A stretch of 20,447 nucleotides of DNA from Elusimicrobia bacterium CG08_land_8_20_14_0_20_44_26 (GTDB lineage: Bacteria; CG03), in NCBI GenBank assembly GCA_002779055.1, contig PEXM01000020.1:1-20447 (forward strand), read 5' to 3'. Position numbers and translations under genes: made by a program. Shown piece after piece: positions 7,728 through 15,012 of the stretch (positions within the stretch are counted from its first letter, which is position 1; each line of letters starts with the position of its first letter). A model generated the notes under the pieces. That model saw only the letters and a program-made list of their open reading frames with translations. It did not search any database and was not told where the DNA came from.

Positions 7728-8165
7728 GTGAAAAAGGTTCTTTTTGTGTGCACGGGAAACACCTGCCGCTCGGTAATGGCGGAAGGAATTTTTAATAAAA
7801 TTACCGGAGGAAATCACGCCGAATCGGCAGGCATGGCGGCAAATCCGTTGTATAACATTTTCGGGTCGCTGGCGGCAATAATGGACGAGGAGGAAATTCC
7901 GTACGCGAATCATGTTTCAACGCCTGTTTCCGCAGAACTTTTAAAGGAAGCGGATATTGTTCTCGCAATGGAGGCGGAGCACTTAGATTACTTAAAAAAG
8001 AATTTTCCGACTTATACATCAAAGGTTTTTCTTTTGACGGAATTTGCGGACGAAGAGGGAGACATACGAGACCCCATAGGGCAGCCGGAGACAGAATACA
8101 GAAAAACATTCGCAAGGATAGAAGAGCTTGTAAAAAAGGTCGTAAGGAAATTAGAATTGACTTAA
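7728..8165 (+). CDS. ywlE: Low-molecular-weight phosphatase, YwlE (protein-arginine phosphatase) type
   Basis: The 145-residue protein has the LMW-PTP phosphate loop C-x5-R as CTGNTCRS near its N-terminus (Cys8, Arg14) and the general-acid region DPIGQPE near residue 120. The threonine in CTGNTCR is the residue linked to phosphoarginine specificity in B. subtilis YwlE; tyrosine phosphatases usually have Ile or Leu there. The YwlE-like C-terminal DP-[FI]-G pattern agrees. The GTG at 7728 is chosen because MKKVLFVCTGN is the family start, although its SD is weak. Context (ywlC before, glyA after) matches the Bacillus ywlC-ywlE-glyA neighbourhood. No McsB kinase is visible, so the substrate remains inferred. 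Confidence 0.85.
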   Translation: MKKVLFVCTGNTCRSVMAEGIFNKITGGNHAESAGMAANPLYNIFGSLAAIMDEEEIPYANHVSTPVSAELLKEADIVLAMEAEHLDYLKKNFPTYTSKVFLLTEFADEEGDIRDPIGQPETEYRKTFARIEELVKKVVRKLELT

Positions 8166-8169
8166 TGTA

Positions 8170-8220
8170 GAGGAAACACCCCCTCTCAATCTCCCCCTTT
8201 TTAAGGGGGAGAAGTAGGGG
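8170..8220 (+). repeat. Family B hairpin repeat before glyA
   Basis: A perfect 9-bp stem, CTCCCCCTT (8191-8199) and AAGGGGGAG (8203-8211), surrounds a TTT loop. It is preceded by ACCCCCTCTCAAT, nearly identical to the flank of the argC-argJ repeat. It lies in the 84-bp gap before glyA. There is no T-run after the stem. Confidence 0.85.
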
Positions 8221-8249
8221 TTAACGCGTAAAATGCAGAGGTGAAGAAT

Positions 8250-9497
8250 ATGTTTGAGCATCTGAAAAAAGAAGATTCCGAAGTGTTTGAATCAATTAAA
8301 AACGAAGTGAAAAGGCAGGAAGAAAACCTGGAACTAATTGCTTCCGAAAATTATGTCTCACGGGCGGTTATGGAAGCCCAGGGTTCGCCTCTCACTAACA
8401 AATACGCTGAAGGTTATCCCGGCAAAAGATATTACGGCGGGTGTCGTTTCTACGATGAAATAGAAAAACTCGCTCAGGAAAGATGCAAGAAACTCTTTAA
8501 CGCCGAACACGTGAACGTTCAGCCCCATTCGGGGACACAGGCGAACATGGCCGTGTATTTTTCCGTTTTAAGTCCGGGGGATACGATAATGGGAATGCAT
8601 CTTTCTCACGGGGGACATCTTTCCCACGGTCATCCCACTTCATTTTCCGGCAGATATTTCTACACCGTGCCGATTGAGCTCGACAGAAAAACGGGAAGGA
8701 TTGACTATGATACCCTGATGAAGCTTGCCAAAAAAAATAAGCCGAAACTCATCGTGGCCGGGGCTTCCGCTTATTCAAGAATTATTGATTTTAAGAAATT
8801 CAGGGAAATATGCGACAGCGTGGGCGCGTATCTGATGTCAGACATCGCCCACATTGCCGGTCTCATAGCGGCAGGCATACATCCTTCTCCTTTTCCGTAT
8901 TCCGATTTTGTCACCTCAACAACGCACAAGACCCTCAGAGGTCCGCGGGGGGGTCTTCTTATGTGCAGGAAGGAATTTGCCGAGCTCGTTGATAAAAATA
9001 TTTTTCCGGGAATTCAGGGCGGCCCTCTGATGCACGTGATTGCGGCAAAAGCCGTGGCTTTCGGAGAGGCCCTGACGCCGGAATTTAAGCAGTACCAGAA
9101 ACAGGTCGTAAAAAACAGCAAGACACTCGCCGAAGAACTCATTAAAAAAGGTTTTGATATCGTCACCGGCGGCACGGACAACCATTTATTTCTTGTTGAC
9201 CTGAGAAGAAAGAACATAAAAGGTAAAGACGCACAGGAGATTCTTGAAAAGGTGTCAATCGCGACAAATAAGAACTCAATACCTTTTGACACTGAAAAGC
9301 CCTTCATAACGTCGGGAATAAGATTGGGCACCCCTGCTGTCACGACGCGCGGGATGAAGGAAAAAGAGATGCTGAAAATAGCGGATTTTATAGGAAGGGC
9401 GCTTGATGCGGCGGAAGATGAGGGGAAACTCAAAGAAATAAAAAAGGAAGTTCTGGAACTCTCAAAAAAATTTCCCGTCTATAAAATTAAATTGTAA
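8250..9497 (+). CDS. glyA: Serine hydroxymethyltransferase
   Basis: GlyA is a PLP enzyme interconverting serine and glycine with tetrahydrofolate, and a main source of one-carbon units. The 415 residues match the family length (E. coli 417). Motifs seen are [10 protein letters not shown] (28-37), [14 protein letters not shown] (51-64), PHSGTQAN (92-99), SDIAHIAGL with the PLP-ring aspartate (Asp198), and [14 protein letters not shown] with the PLP lysine Lys227. The ATG at 8250 is preferred over a GTG nine bases earlier because AGAGGTGA is then correctly spaced as the SD. The next gene begins immediately after the stop. Confidence 0.98.
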   Translation: MFEHLKKEDSEVFESIKNEVKRQEENLELIASENYVSRAVMEAQGSPLTNKYAEGYPGKRYYGGCRFYDEIEKLAQERCKKLFNAEHVNVQPHSGTQANMAVYFSVLSPGDTIMGMHLSHGGHLSHGHPTSFSGRYFYTVPIELDRKTGRIDYDTLMKLAKKNKPKLIVAGASAYSRIIDFKKFREICDSVGAYLMSDIAHIAGLIAAGIHPSPFPYSDFVTSTTHKTLRGPRGGLLMCRKEFAELVDKNIFPGIQGGPLMHVIAAKAVAFGEALTPEFKQYQKQVVKNSKTLAEELIKKGFDIVTGGTDNHLFLVDLRRKNIKGKDAQEILEKVSIATNKNSIPFDTEKPFITSGIRLGTPAVTTRGMKEKEMLKIADFIGRALDAAEDEGKLKEIKKEVLELSKKFPVYKIKL

Positions 9498-10484
9498 ATG
9501 ATTTATATTTTTTCCTTCCTGATTCCCGTTATTTTTATCCTTATTTTTGAGCCGTATATTCTCGGAATTGCAGAAAGTTTTCACATTTACGACCGTCCCA
9601 ACAGCCGTAAAATTCACACGCGTCTGATTCCGCTGTGGGGTGGCGTGGGCATCTGGCTGAGCGTCTGGGCGGCTCTTGCCGTGGTTTATATTTTTTCAGG
9701 CGCCGTCAGAAAGCTTGCTTTTGAAAACCTGTCCGCGATAAAAGGAATATTTCTCGGCAGCGCCATAATACTCGTCACCGGCATGGCTGACGACAAACGC
9801 GGGGTCACCCCGACCGTCAAACTTCTGGCGCAGCTCGTGGCGGTTCTCGTCGTTCTCATATATGGAGTCCAAATCAGCGGCATAAAGATACCTTTTCTGC
9901 ATTATGTGAAATTGACGCGTTTCACCTCAATAATAATAACGGCTTTCTGGCTTTTGGCTTTTACGAACATCATCAATCTTATAGACGGAATTGACGGCCT
10001 CGCCAGCGGCATATCGGGCATCGCGGCGCTCACATTTTCAATTGTGGTTCTGATAGAATCCAATTTCGGTCTTCTTCAGGACGGAAAGTTTTTTGCGATT
10101 TTTTCCCTTCTTATAGCAGGGGCGTGTTTCGGTTTCCTTTATTTTAATTTTCCTCCTGCGGGCGTCTTTCTCGGGGATTCGGGCAGTTTACTTCTCGGTT
10201 TTTTTCTCGGCATTGTGGCGATTCAGGGCATGCTTAAACTGACTGCGACCATTGCCCTCATAATTCCCGTTATTGTCGTGGCTCTTCCCGTGATAGATGT
10301 TTTCTTCGCCATCATAAGGCGCAAAAAAGCGCAGGTGCCGATAATGAAGCCGGATTCCGACCACATTCACCATCGTCTGCTTAAAAGCGGCTGGACCCCG
10401 AGGGAAATAGACCTGCTGCTCTATAATCTGACGCTGCTTCTGGCGATTGCCGCGATAATCATTACGGTTTTCTCGCTCAAATAG
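9498..10484 (+). CDS. wecA: Undecaprenyl-phosphate GlcNAc-1-phosphate transferase (WecA/TagO/MraY superfamily)
   Basis: This polytopic enzyme transfers a sugar-1-phosphate from a UDP-sugar to undecaprenyl phosphate, starting synthesis of surface glycans. The 328 residues contain about ten hydrophobic segments and the superfamily motifs in order: MADDKRG (catalytic Asp-Asp), NIINLIDGIDGLASG, VFLGDSGSLLLG, and the cytoplasmic HIHHRLL loop typical of WecA/TagO and not MraY. It directly abuts glyA and is followed by wecB, whose product interconverts UDP-GlcNAc and UDP-ManNAc, so UDP-GlcNAc is the likely substrate. Which glycan is made is unknown; no other glycan genes are nearby. Confidence 0.92.
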   Translation: MIYIFSFLIPVIFILIFEPYILGIAESFHIYDRPNSRKIHTRLIPLWGGVGIWLSVWAALAVVYIFSGAVRKLAFENLSAIKGIFLGSAIILVTGMADDKRGVTPTVKLLAQLVAVLVVLIYGVQISGIKIPFLHYVKLTRFTSIIITAFWLLAFTNIINLIDGIDGLASGISGIAALTFSIVVLIESNFGLLQDGKFFAIFSLLIAGACFGFLYFNFPPAGVFLGDSGSLLLGFFLGIVAIQGMLKLTATIALIIPVIVVALPVIDVFFAIIRRKKAQVPIMKPDSDHIHHRLLKSGWTPREIDLLLYNLTLLLAIAAIIITVFSLK

Positions 10485-10490
10485 TCGTGG

Positions 10491-10574
10491 GAAAACGAAC
10501 GCTACCCTCCCACCACCCTGATAAGGAATTAAGATTGACGCCACCCTCCCACCGCCCTTGTAAGGAGGGAAAAC
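10491..10574 (+). repeat. Two family A repeat copies overlapping the wecB start
   Basis: Copies with cores CTACCCTCCCACCACCCTGA (10502-10521) and CCACCCTCCCACCGCCCTTG (10541-10560) lie in the same orientation as the gene. They end in TAAGGAATT and TAAGGAGGG. This is the same element as at tig and clpP. The second copy lies inside the wecB reading frame. Confidence 0.9.
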
Positions 10575-11710
10575 GTAAAATAATTCTCACATTCGGCACT
10601 CGGCCTGAGGCGATAAAAATGGCGCCGGTTTATTTTGCCTTGAAGAAAGACCCGTCGTTTACGGTTAAACTTGTCCTCACCGGCCAACACACGGAAATGC
10701 TTGACGAAGCTCTTGAGGTTTTCGGTTTGCGGCCGGATTACAATCTCAACATAATGCTTGCGCACCAGACGCCTACGGATATAATGTCCAACGCTGTGAA
10801 AAAACTCGGCGTTATCTATGAGGAGGAAAAGCCGCACCTTGTCCTTGTTCACGGCGACACATCAACGACTCTTGCCGCATCCATCGCCGCTTTTTACGGA
10901 GGCATCCCCGTCTGCCACGTTGAAGCGGGGTTGAGAACGGGCGAAAGGAAAGAGCCCTTTCCCGAAGAGATGAACAGGATTCTTACGGATAGGTTAGCGG
11001 ATATTCTTTTTCCTCCCACAAGTCATGCGGCGGAAAATATTATCAAAGAAGGGCTGAAAGTGCCTTTAATGACGGTGACGGGAAATACCATTGTGGACGC
11101 CGTTTTGCTGGCGCGGGCGAAAAGGCGCGCCCTACTGCCGCGCGGAATTCGTCGGCTTGCGGCCCGGCCTTTCGTTCTTTTCACGATGCACAGAAGAGAA
11201 TCGTGGGGAGCCCCGATGGAGAGCGTATTTTTTCTTTTGAAAGAACTTTTCCGCAAAAAGGGATTTCCGGGTCTTGTTTTCCCCGTTCACCCGAATCCGG
11301 CGGTTAAAAAACCCGCTCTCAAAATATTTTCCGGCTGTGAAAACATTGTGCTTACAAAACCGCTCCGTTATAACGAACTTTTGTTTCTTCTTGCCAGATG
11401 CCTTTTCGTAATAACCGATTCAGGGGGCATACAGGAGGAAGCGGCGGTCCTTAAAAAAAGAGCCGTGCTCTTGCGTAGATTTACGGAGCGTCCTGAGGGC
11501 GTCGCGGCGGGTTTTGTGAAAATAACGGGGACAAATCCCGCAAAAATAGAAAAAGAAGTTCTGTTTCTGTTGAATAATCCCGGAGTTCTTGGTAAAATGA
11601 AAAAAATAAAGAACCCTTACGGAGACGGCAGAGCGGCTTTGCGAATTCGCGGGGCTCTGCGAAAATATTTTGGTCTCGCGGCGGGCGCGAAAATAAAGGA
11701 CTTTAAGTAA
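10535..11710 (+). CDS. wecB: UDP-N-acetylglucosamine 2-epimerase (non-hydrolysing), start altered by repeat
   Basis: WecB/MnaA reversibly converts UDP-GlcNAc to UDP-ManNAc, a precursor of surface polysaccharides. Family motifs are FGTRPEAIKMAPV at the N-terminus, VHGDTSTTLA, HVEAGLRTGERKEPFPEEMNR (key His, Glu and Arg), TMHRRESWG, and TDSGGIQEEA. Homologues begin one to six residues before the FGTRPEA strand, but here the matching codons are AAACGTAAAATAATT with no ATG, GTG or TTG. The best start is TTG 10535, with AAGGA six bases upstream, adding about 15 repeat-encoded residues to a 391-residue product. GTG 10487 is in frame but has no SD. Initiation at a rare ATA/ATT codon near 10580 is also possible. 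The family is certain; the start is not. Confidence 0.93.
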   Translation: MTPPSHRPCKEGKRKIILTFGTRPEAIKMAPVYFALKKDPSFTVKLVLTGQHTEMLDEALEVFGLRPDYNLNIMLAHQTPTDIMSNAVKKLGVIYEEEKPHLVLVHGDTSTTLAASIAAFYGGIPVCHVEAGLRTGERKEPFPEEMNRILTDRLADILFPPTSHAAENIIKEGLKVPLMTVTGNTIVDAVLLARAKRRALLPRGIRRLAARPFVLFTMHRRESWGAPMESVFFLLKELFRKKGFPGLVFPVHPNPAVKKPALKIFSGCENIVLTKPLRYNELLFLLARCLFVITDSGGIQEEAAVLKKRAVLLRRFTERPEGVAAGFVKITGTNPAKIEKEVLFLLNNPGVLGKMKKIKNPYGDGRAALRIRGALRKYFGLAAGAKIKDFK

Positions 11711-11731
11711 AAAACCGTTATAGATTGTTTT

Positions 11732-11948
11732 ATGTTTGATGGAGATAATGAGACATTTAGGCGATTCTATGTCGCACTACATCCTGTTTTATCACAGTTG
11801 CCGACATTTTTATGGAAGAAAAATTAGGAGATAAATTTATATGACCGAAACCTCAGATGGCAAACAGTCGCCTGCGCGCCATCCGTTATATGAAATTGTG
11901 GACTTCTGGCGCAAAATGATAAAATATAAAAGGATGAAACCTAACTAA
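11732..11948 (+). other. Two consecutive tiny ORFs (31 and 35 codons) between wecB and the oxygen-defence genes
   Basis: ATG 11732 to TAG 11827 encodes 31 residues (MFDGDNETFRRF...WKKN). TAGGAG overlaps its stop and precedes ATG 11841, which encodes 35 residues to TAA 11948 (MTETSDGKQSPARH...RMKPN). The second has an SD, though the spacing of about ten bases is long. I recognise neither. The 255-bp gap marks the switch to AT-richer DNA, so these may be gene remnants left at an insertion border. True coding is uncertain. Confidence 0.25.
11896..11925 (+). promoter_or_regulatory. Candidate promoter of the oxygen-defence cassette
   Basis: TTGTGG (11896-11901), an 18-base spacer, then TGATAAAAT with an extended -10 (TAAAAT at 11920-11925). 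It would start transcription about 35 bases before the flavin reductase ATG. It overlaps the second tiny ORF. Found by eye; moderate match only. Confidence 0.35.
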
Positions 11949-11965
11949 ACGAAAGGGGGAATTAA

Positions 11966-12478
11966 ATGAATTTCAAGACATTAGAAAAGATTAGTTATGG
12001 TATGTATATCGTGAGTTCCAAAAAAAATGATAAGATTAACGGACAGGTTGCTAACTCAGTTTTCCAAATAACCTCAACACCTGCTAAAATTGCCATCTCT
12101 ATTAATAAAAATAATTTAACTCACAGTTTTATTGAAGAAAGCAAGTTATTCTGTATATCTATTCTACCTACCGATTTTCCGTTGAAATTAATCGGGCAGT
12201 TTGGATTTAAATCAGGAAAAGAAATAAATAAGTTTGAAAATATAGAATATAAATTAACGAAAAACGGGCTACCGTATCTTAAAAATTCTCTTGTTTTTAT
12301 AGAATGCAAAGTTATAAATTTTGTTTCTGAAGGGACTCACACTATTTTTATAGGTGAAGTGATTGAGTCAGACATCTTAAATATAGGAGAACCTATGACC
12401 TATTCTTATTATCATGAAATAAAAGGAGGCGGTGTCTCCAAAAATGCGCCGCATTATATAGAAAAGGAGGAAAAGTAA
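11966..12478 (+). CDS. Flavin reductase-like FMN-binding protein
   Basis: The 170-residue protein matches the FMN-binding split-barrel flavin reductase family: [26 protein letters not shown] near the N-terminus, then [37 protein letters not shown], and a late GEVIES strand. This is the same domain that is fused to rubredoxin in the high-molecular-weight rubredoxin (Hrb) of Moorella, which reduces FprA with NAD(P)H. Here rubredoxin follows as a separate gene after two bases. The SD is a strong GGGGGA before ATG 11966. Codons are clearly AT-richer than in wecB. Its proposed job, passing NAD(P)H electrons to rubredoxin, rests on family and context. Confidence 0.88.
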   Translation: MNFKTLEKISYGMYIVSSKKNDKINGQVANSVFQITSTPAKIAISINKNNLTHSFIEESKLFCISILPTDFPLKLIGQFGFKSGKEINKFENIEYKLTKNGLPYLKNSLVFIECKVINFVSEGTHTIFIGEVIESDILNIGEPMTYSYYHEIKGGGVSKNAPHYIEKEEK

Positions 12479-12480
12479 AA

Positions 12481-12642
12481 ATGAAAAAATACAAATGTAC
12501 TGTCTGTAATTATATTTACGACCCGGAAAAAGGAGACCCTGAAAGTGGTATAAAACCAGGGACACCATTTGAAGAATTGCCTGATGATTGGGTTTGTCCT
12601 GTGTGCGGTGCAGATAAATCATTATTTGAAAAGGAGGAGTGA
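12481..12642 (+). CDS. rub: Rubredoxin
   Basis: This 53-residue electron carrier binds one Fe(Cys)4 centre in the cytoplasm. Both knuckles are present: CTVC (Cys6, Cys9) and CPVC (Cys39, Cys42), with conserved aromatic residues and the [20 protein letters not shown] and [11 protein letters not shown] blocks. It lies two bases after the flavin reductase and one base before fprA, and its own tail encodes the GGAGG SD of fprA. The context says it shuttles electrons from the flavin reductase to FprA and probably to desulfoferrodoxin. Confidence 0.97.
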   Translation: MKKYKCTVCNYIYDPEKGDPESGIKPGTPFEELPDDWVCPVCGADKSLFEKEE

Positions 12643-12643
12643 A

Positions 12644-13825
12644 ATGCCTATCATGGAAATAAAACCTAATATTTTTGCCGTAGGCACAATAGATTGGGAC
12701 AGAAGATTATTTGATGAATTAATTCCACTTCCCGACGGGACAAGTTATAATTCCTATCTTATTAAAGGAAGTGAAAAGATTGCCTTAATTGATACGGTCG
12801 ACCCAATAAAAGAAGATGAACTTGTAGATAATCTTAAAAAATCGAATATAAATAAAATTAACTATGTTATTTCGAATCATGCCGAACAAGACCATTCAGG
12901 CGGGCTCCCAAAAATTCTCAGTGCCTATCCGGATGCGAAAGTTGTAACAAATCCAAAATGTAAAGATATACTAATGGACCTGCTTTTAATTCCTGAAGAT
13001 AAATTTATAACCATACAGAATGGCGAAACTTTATCACTGGGAGATAAGACACTTGAATTTATAATTGCTCCCTGGGTTCACTGGCCAGAGACAATGCTTA
13101 CATATTTAAGAGAAGATAAAATTTTATTTCCCTGCGATTTATTTGGTTCGCACTTGGCAACAAGTGAGTTGTATGTAACCGATGAATGCAAAATCTATCA
13201 GTCAGCAAAAAGATATTATGCCGAGATTATGATGCCGTTCAGGACAAATATAAAAAAGCACATAGAAAAATTAAATAATTATGAAATTGAAATAATTGCA
13301 CCAAGCCATGGCCCTGTTTACAATAAATCTGAGTTTATTATGAATGCCTATAAGGATTGGACTTCTGATAATGTAAAGAATGAGGTTATTTTACCATTTG
13401 TATCAATGCACAATTCAACAAGAAAAATGGTTGACTATTTTATATCTGCATTAATAAAAAGAAATATAACTGTAAAACCTTTTAATTTAGCAAAGACAGA
13501 TATTGGCGAACTTGCAATGTCACTTGTAGACGCATCAACCATAGTTATTGGTTCACCTACAGTTTTAACAGGGCCGCATCCGCAAGTTCTTTATGCTGTT
13601 TATCTTGCAAATGCGTTAAGACCGAAATTAAAATATGCATCAGTTATCGGCTCTTACAGTTGGGGCGGTAGAATGTTGGATATAATTAAAAGTATGATTA
13701 CAAATTTAAAAGTGGAACTAATTGAGCCGGTTATGATAAAAGGTTATCCAAAAGAAGATGACTTTAAATTATTGGATAAATTAGCGGATGAAATATTGAA
13801 AAAACATAATAATGAAGGGATATAA
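12644..13825 (+). CDS. fprA: FprA-type diiron flavoprotein (rubredoxin:oxygen/NO oxidoreductase)
   Basis: FprA reduces O2 to water, or NO to N2O, in anaerobes. The N-terminal metallo-beta-lactamase-like domain carries the diiron ligands His79, Glu81 and Asp83 (with His84) in HAEQDHSGG, then WVHWPET, CDLFGSH and APSHGP. The C-terminal flavodoxin domain begins near residue 250 (FVSMHNSTRKMVDYF) and has GSPTVLTGPHP and the GSYSWGG loop for FMN. The 393-residue length is normal for the two-domain form without fused rubredoxin. The start at ATG 12644 has GGAGG upstream. The flanking rubredoxin and flavin reductase form its likely reducing chain. Choice between O2 and NO as the physiological substrate cannot be made from the sequence. 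Confidence 0.96.
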   Translation: MPIMEIKPNIFAVGTIDWDRRLFDELIPLPDGTSYNSYLIKGSEKIALIDTVDPIKEDELVDNLKKSNINKINYVISNHAEQDHSGGLPKILSAYPDAKVVTNPKCKDILMDLLLIPEDKFITIQNGETLSLGDKTLEFIIAPWVHWPETMLTYLREDKILFPCDLFGSHLATSELYVTDECKIYQSAKRYYAEIMMPFRTNIKKHIEKLNNYEIEIIAPSHGPVYNKSEFIMNAYKDWTSDNVKNEVILPFVSMHNSTRKMVDYFISALIKRNITVKPFNLAKTDIGELAMSLVDASTIVIGSPTVLTGPHPQVLYAVYLANALRPKLKYASVIGSYSWGGRMLDIIKSMITNLKVELIEPVMIKGYPKEDDFKLLDKLADEILKKHNNEGI

Positions 13826-13916
13826 AAACTGTGAAAAAGACAATCTTGCGACCACGAAAGAAGTTTTTATCAGATTAAATGTGAGGAATGTTAAAAATTT
13901 GAAGAGGTGAAAAGAT

Positions 13917-14285
13917 ATGACAGTTCAAAAACAAATTTATAAGTGTAATGTTTGTGGCAATATAGTTGAAGTTTTGCATGCGGGTGCAGGGCAACTTGTC
14001 TGTTGCGGACAACCGATGGAATTGCTTAAAGAAAAAATGGAAGATGTCGGGAGAGAGAAACATGTGCCCGTTATTGAAAAAACAGAAACAGGAATAAAAA
14101 TAAAAGTCGGTTCTGTGCCTCATCCGATGGAAGAAAAACACTATATTGAATGGATAGAGATAATCGCCGATGGCAGAGTTTATAGAAAGTTCTCCGGGGA
14201 TAAACCAGAAGCAGAGTTTGAAATAAAAGCAGAAAAAATTGAGGCAAGAGAATACTGCAATCTTCACGGCTTGTGGAAATCATAA
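13917..14285 (+). CDS. dfx: Desulfoferrodoxin (2Fe superoxide reductase)
   Basis: Dfx reduces superoxide to hydrogen peroxide without making O2, using electrons from rubredoxin. The 122 residues show the N-terminal desulforedoxin-type centre I (CNVCG at 10-14 and CCGQPM) and the catalytic centre II ligands in [17 protein letters not shown] and the C-terminal [18 protein letters not shown] precedes ATG 13917. It lies 91 bases after fprA in the same AT-rich block and is probably part of the same operon. The gap holds no clear promoter. Confidence 0.97.
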   Translation: MTVQKQIYKCNVCGNIVEVLHAGAGQLVCCGQPMELLKEKMEDVGREKHVPVIEKTETGIKIKVGSVPHPMEEKHYIEWIEIIADGRVYRKFSGDKPEAEFEIKAEKIEAREYCNLHGLWKS

Positions 14286-14316
14286 AATTTGTATCACCCG
14301 AAGTCCGCGACTCTGC

Positions 14317-14344
14317 GGTTGCTTCGCAACCTTGCCCTTTTTTT
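14317..14344 (+). terminator. Probable intrinsic terminator after dfx
   Basis: Stem GGTTGC (14317-14322) pairs with GCAACC (14326-14331) around loop TTC, followed six bases later by a seven-T run (14338-14344). The stem is short and the T-run is displaced, but the position at the cassette's end fits. Confidence 0.45.
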
Positions 14345-14385
14345 ATCTCCCAATTTATATGAAGTGTCTTAAATATTTGCGCATT

Positions 14386-14513
14386 GTAGCGCGACCTTTT
14401 AAGGTCGTCTCTATAAAGCACGGCTAAAGTCACGCCTTAGGCGGATCTGCCTCTGGCATGACCGTGCCCTACGAGCTATCTACGAGCCTTGCCCCTACGC
14501 CTTGCCCTACGAG
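14386..14513. repeat. Degenerate palindromic and direct repeats in the dfx-TPR gap
   Basis: The 289-bp gap contains a 16-bp perfect palindrome CGACCTTTTAAGGTCG (14392-14407). It also has direct repeats of TGCCCTACGAG at 14465-14475 and 14503-14513, with a related CCTTGCCCCTACG between them. No gene is seen. It looks like a graveyard of dispersed repeat elements. Confidence 0.6.
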
Positions 14514-14527
14514 ATTATGGTAGAATA

Positions 14528-14536
14528 TGATATAAT
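14528..14536 (+). promoter_or_regulatory. Extended -10 promoter before the TPR gene
   Basis: TGATATAAT (14528-14536) is a perfect extended -10 element. No good -35 lies 17 bases upstream, which is normal for this promoter class. The TPR gene start follows 38 bases later. Confidence 0.5.
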
Positions 14537-14574
14537 AATAACTATTGAGGGGAATTTTGTCGGGGGAGGGGAAT

Positions 14575-15012
14575 GTGAAAGTTATAAAATTTGGAATGTG
14601 TGGTATTATTGCGGCTGCGTTCGCGGTTTTTGCATTTGTTTTGGACGCTTCGCAGATCCAGGAACTGATGAAGGAAGAAAAATGGACGGAGGCGAAAAAG
14701 ATCGCCGAGGCGAGTCTCACTGAAAACAACAATGACGCAAGCATTTACCTTACGATAGGTATTTGCGCCGTCAACCAGAGAAATTATAACGAAGCGGCGG
14801 GAAATCTCTCAAAAGCGCACATACTCAATCCGAAACTTTCTCTGCCTCTTTATTTGCTCGGCGTGATTTTTGAAGAAACAGGCAGTTTAGCGAAAGCCAG
14901 GGATTATTTTAAAGAGGCCTATAAAGTGGAAAAAGACAAAGAGAAAAGAAAAGATATATTGAAACACATTGAAGTTGTGGACGAAAAAATAGAAAAGGAG
15001 GAAAAGAAATGA
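14575..15012 (+). CDS. Exported TPR-repeat protein
   Basis: The 145-residue product begins with a signal sequence or membrane anchor (hydrophobic residues about 6-24). Two to three tetratricopeptide repeats follow: one around WTEAKKIAEASL, one at YLTIGICAVNQRNYNEAAGNLSKA, and one at LPLYLLGVIFEETGSLAKARDYFKEA. TPRs bind partner proteins. The GTG at 14575 is chosen because GGGGAGG is then properly spaced; an upstream TTG has no SD. The tail is lysine/glutamate rich. Its stop overlaps the next gene's start as ATGA, so it likely works with the CsgG-like lipoprotein at the envelope. The partner is inferred from coupling only. Confidence 0.85.
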   Translation: MKVIKFGMCGIIAAAFAVFAFVLDASQIQELMKEEKWTEAKKIAEASLTENNNDASIYLTIGICAVNQRNYNEAAGNLSKAHILNPKLSLPLYLLGVIFEETGSLAKARDYFKEAYKVEKDKEKRKDILKHIEVVDEKIEKEEKK

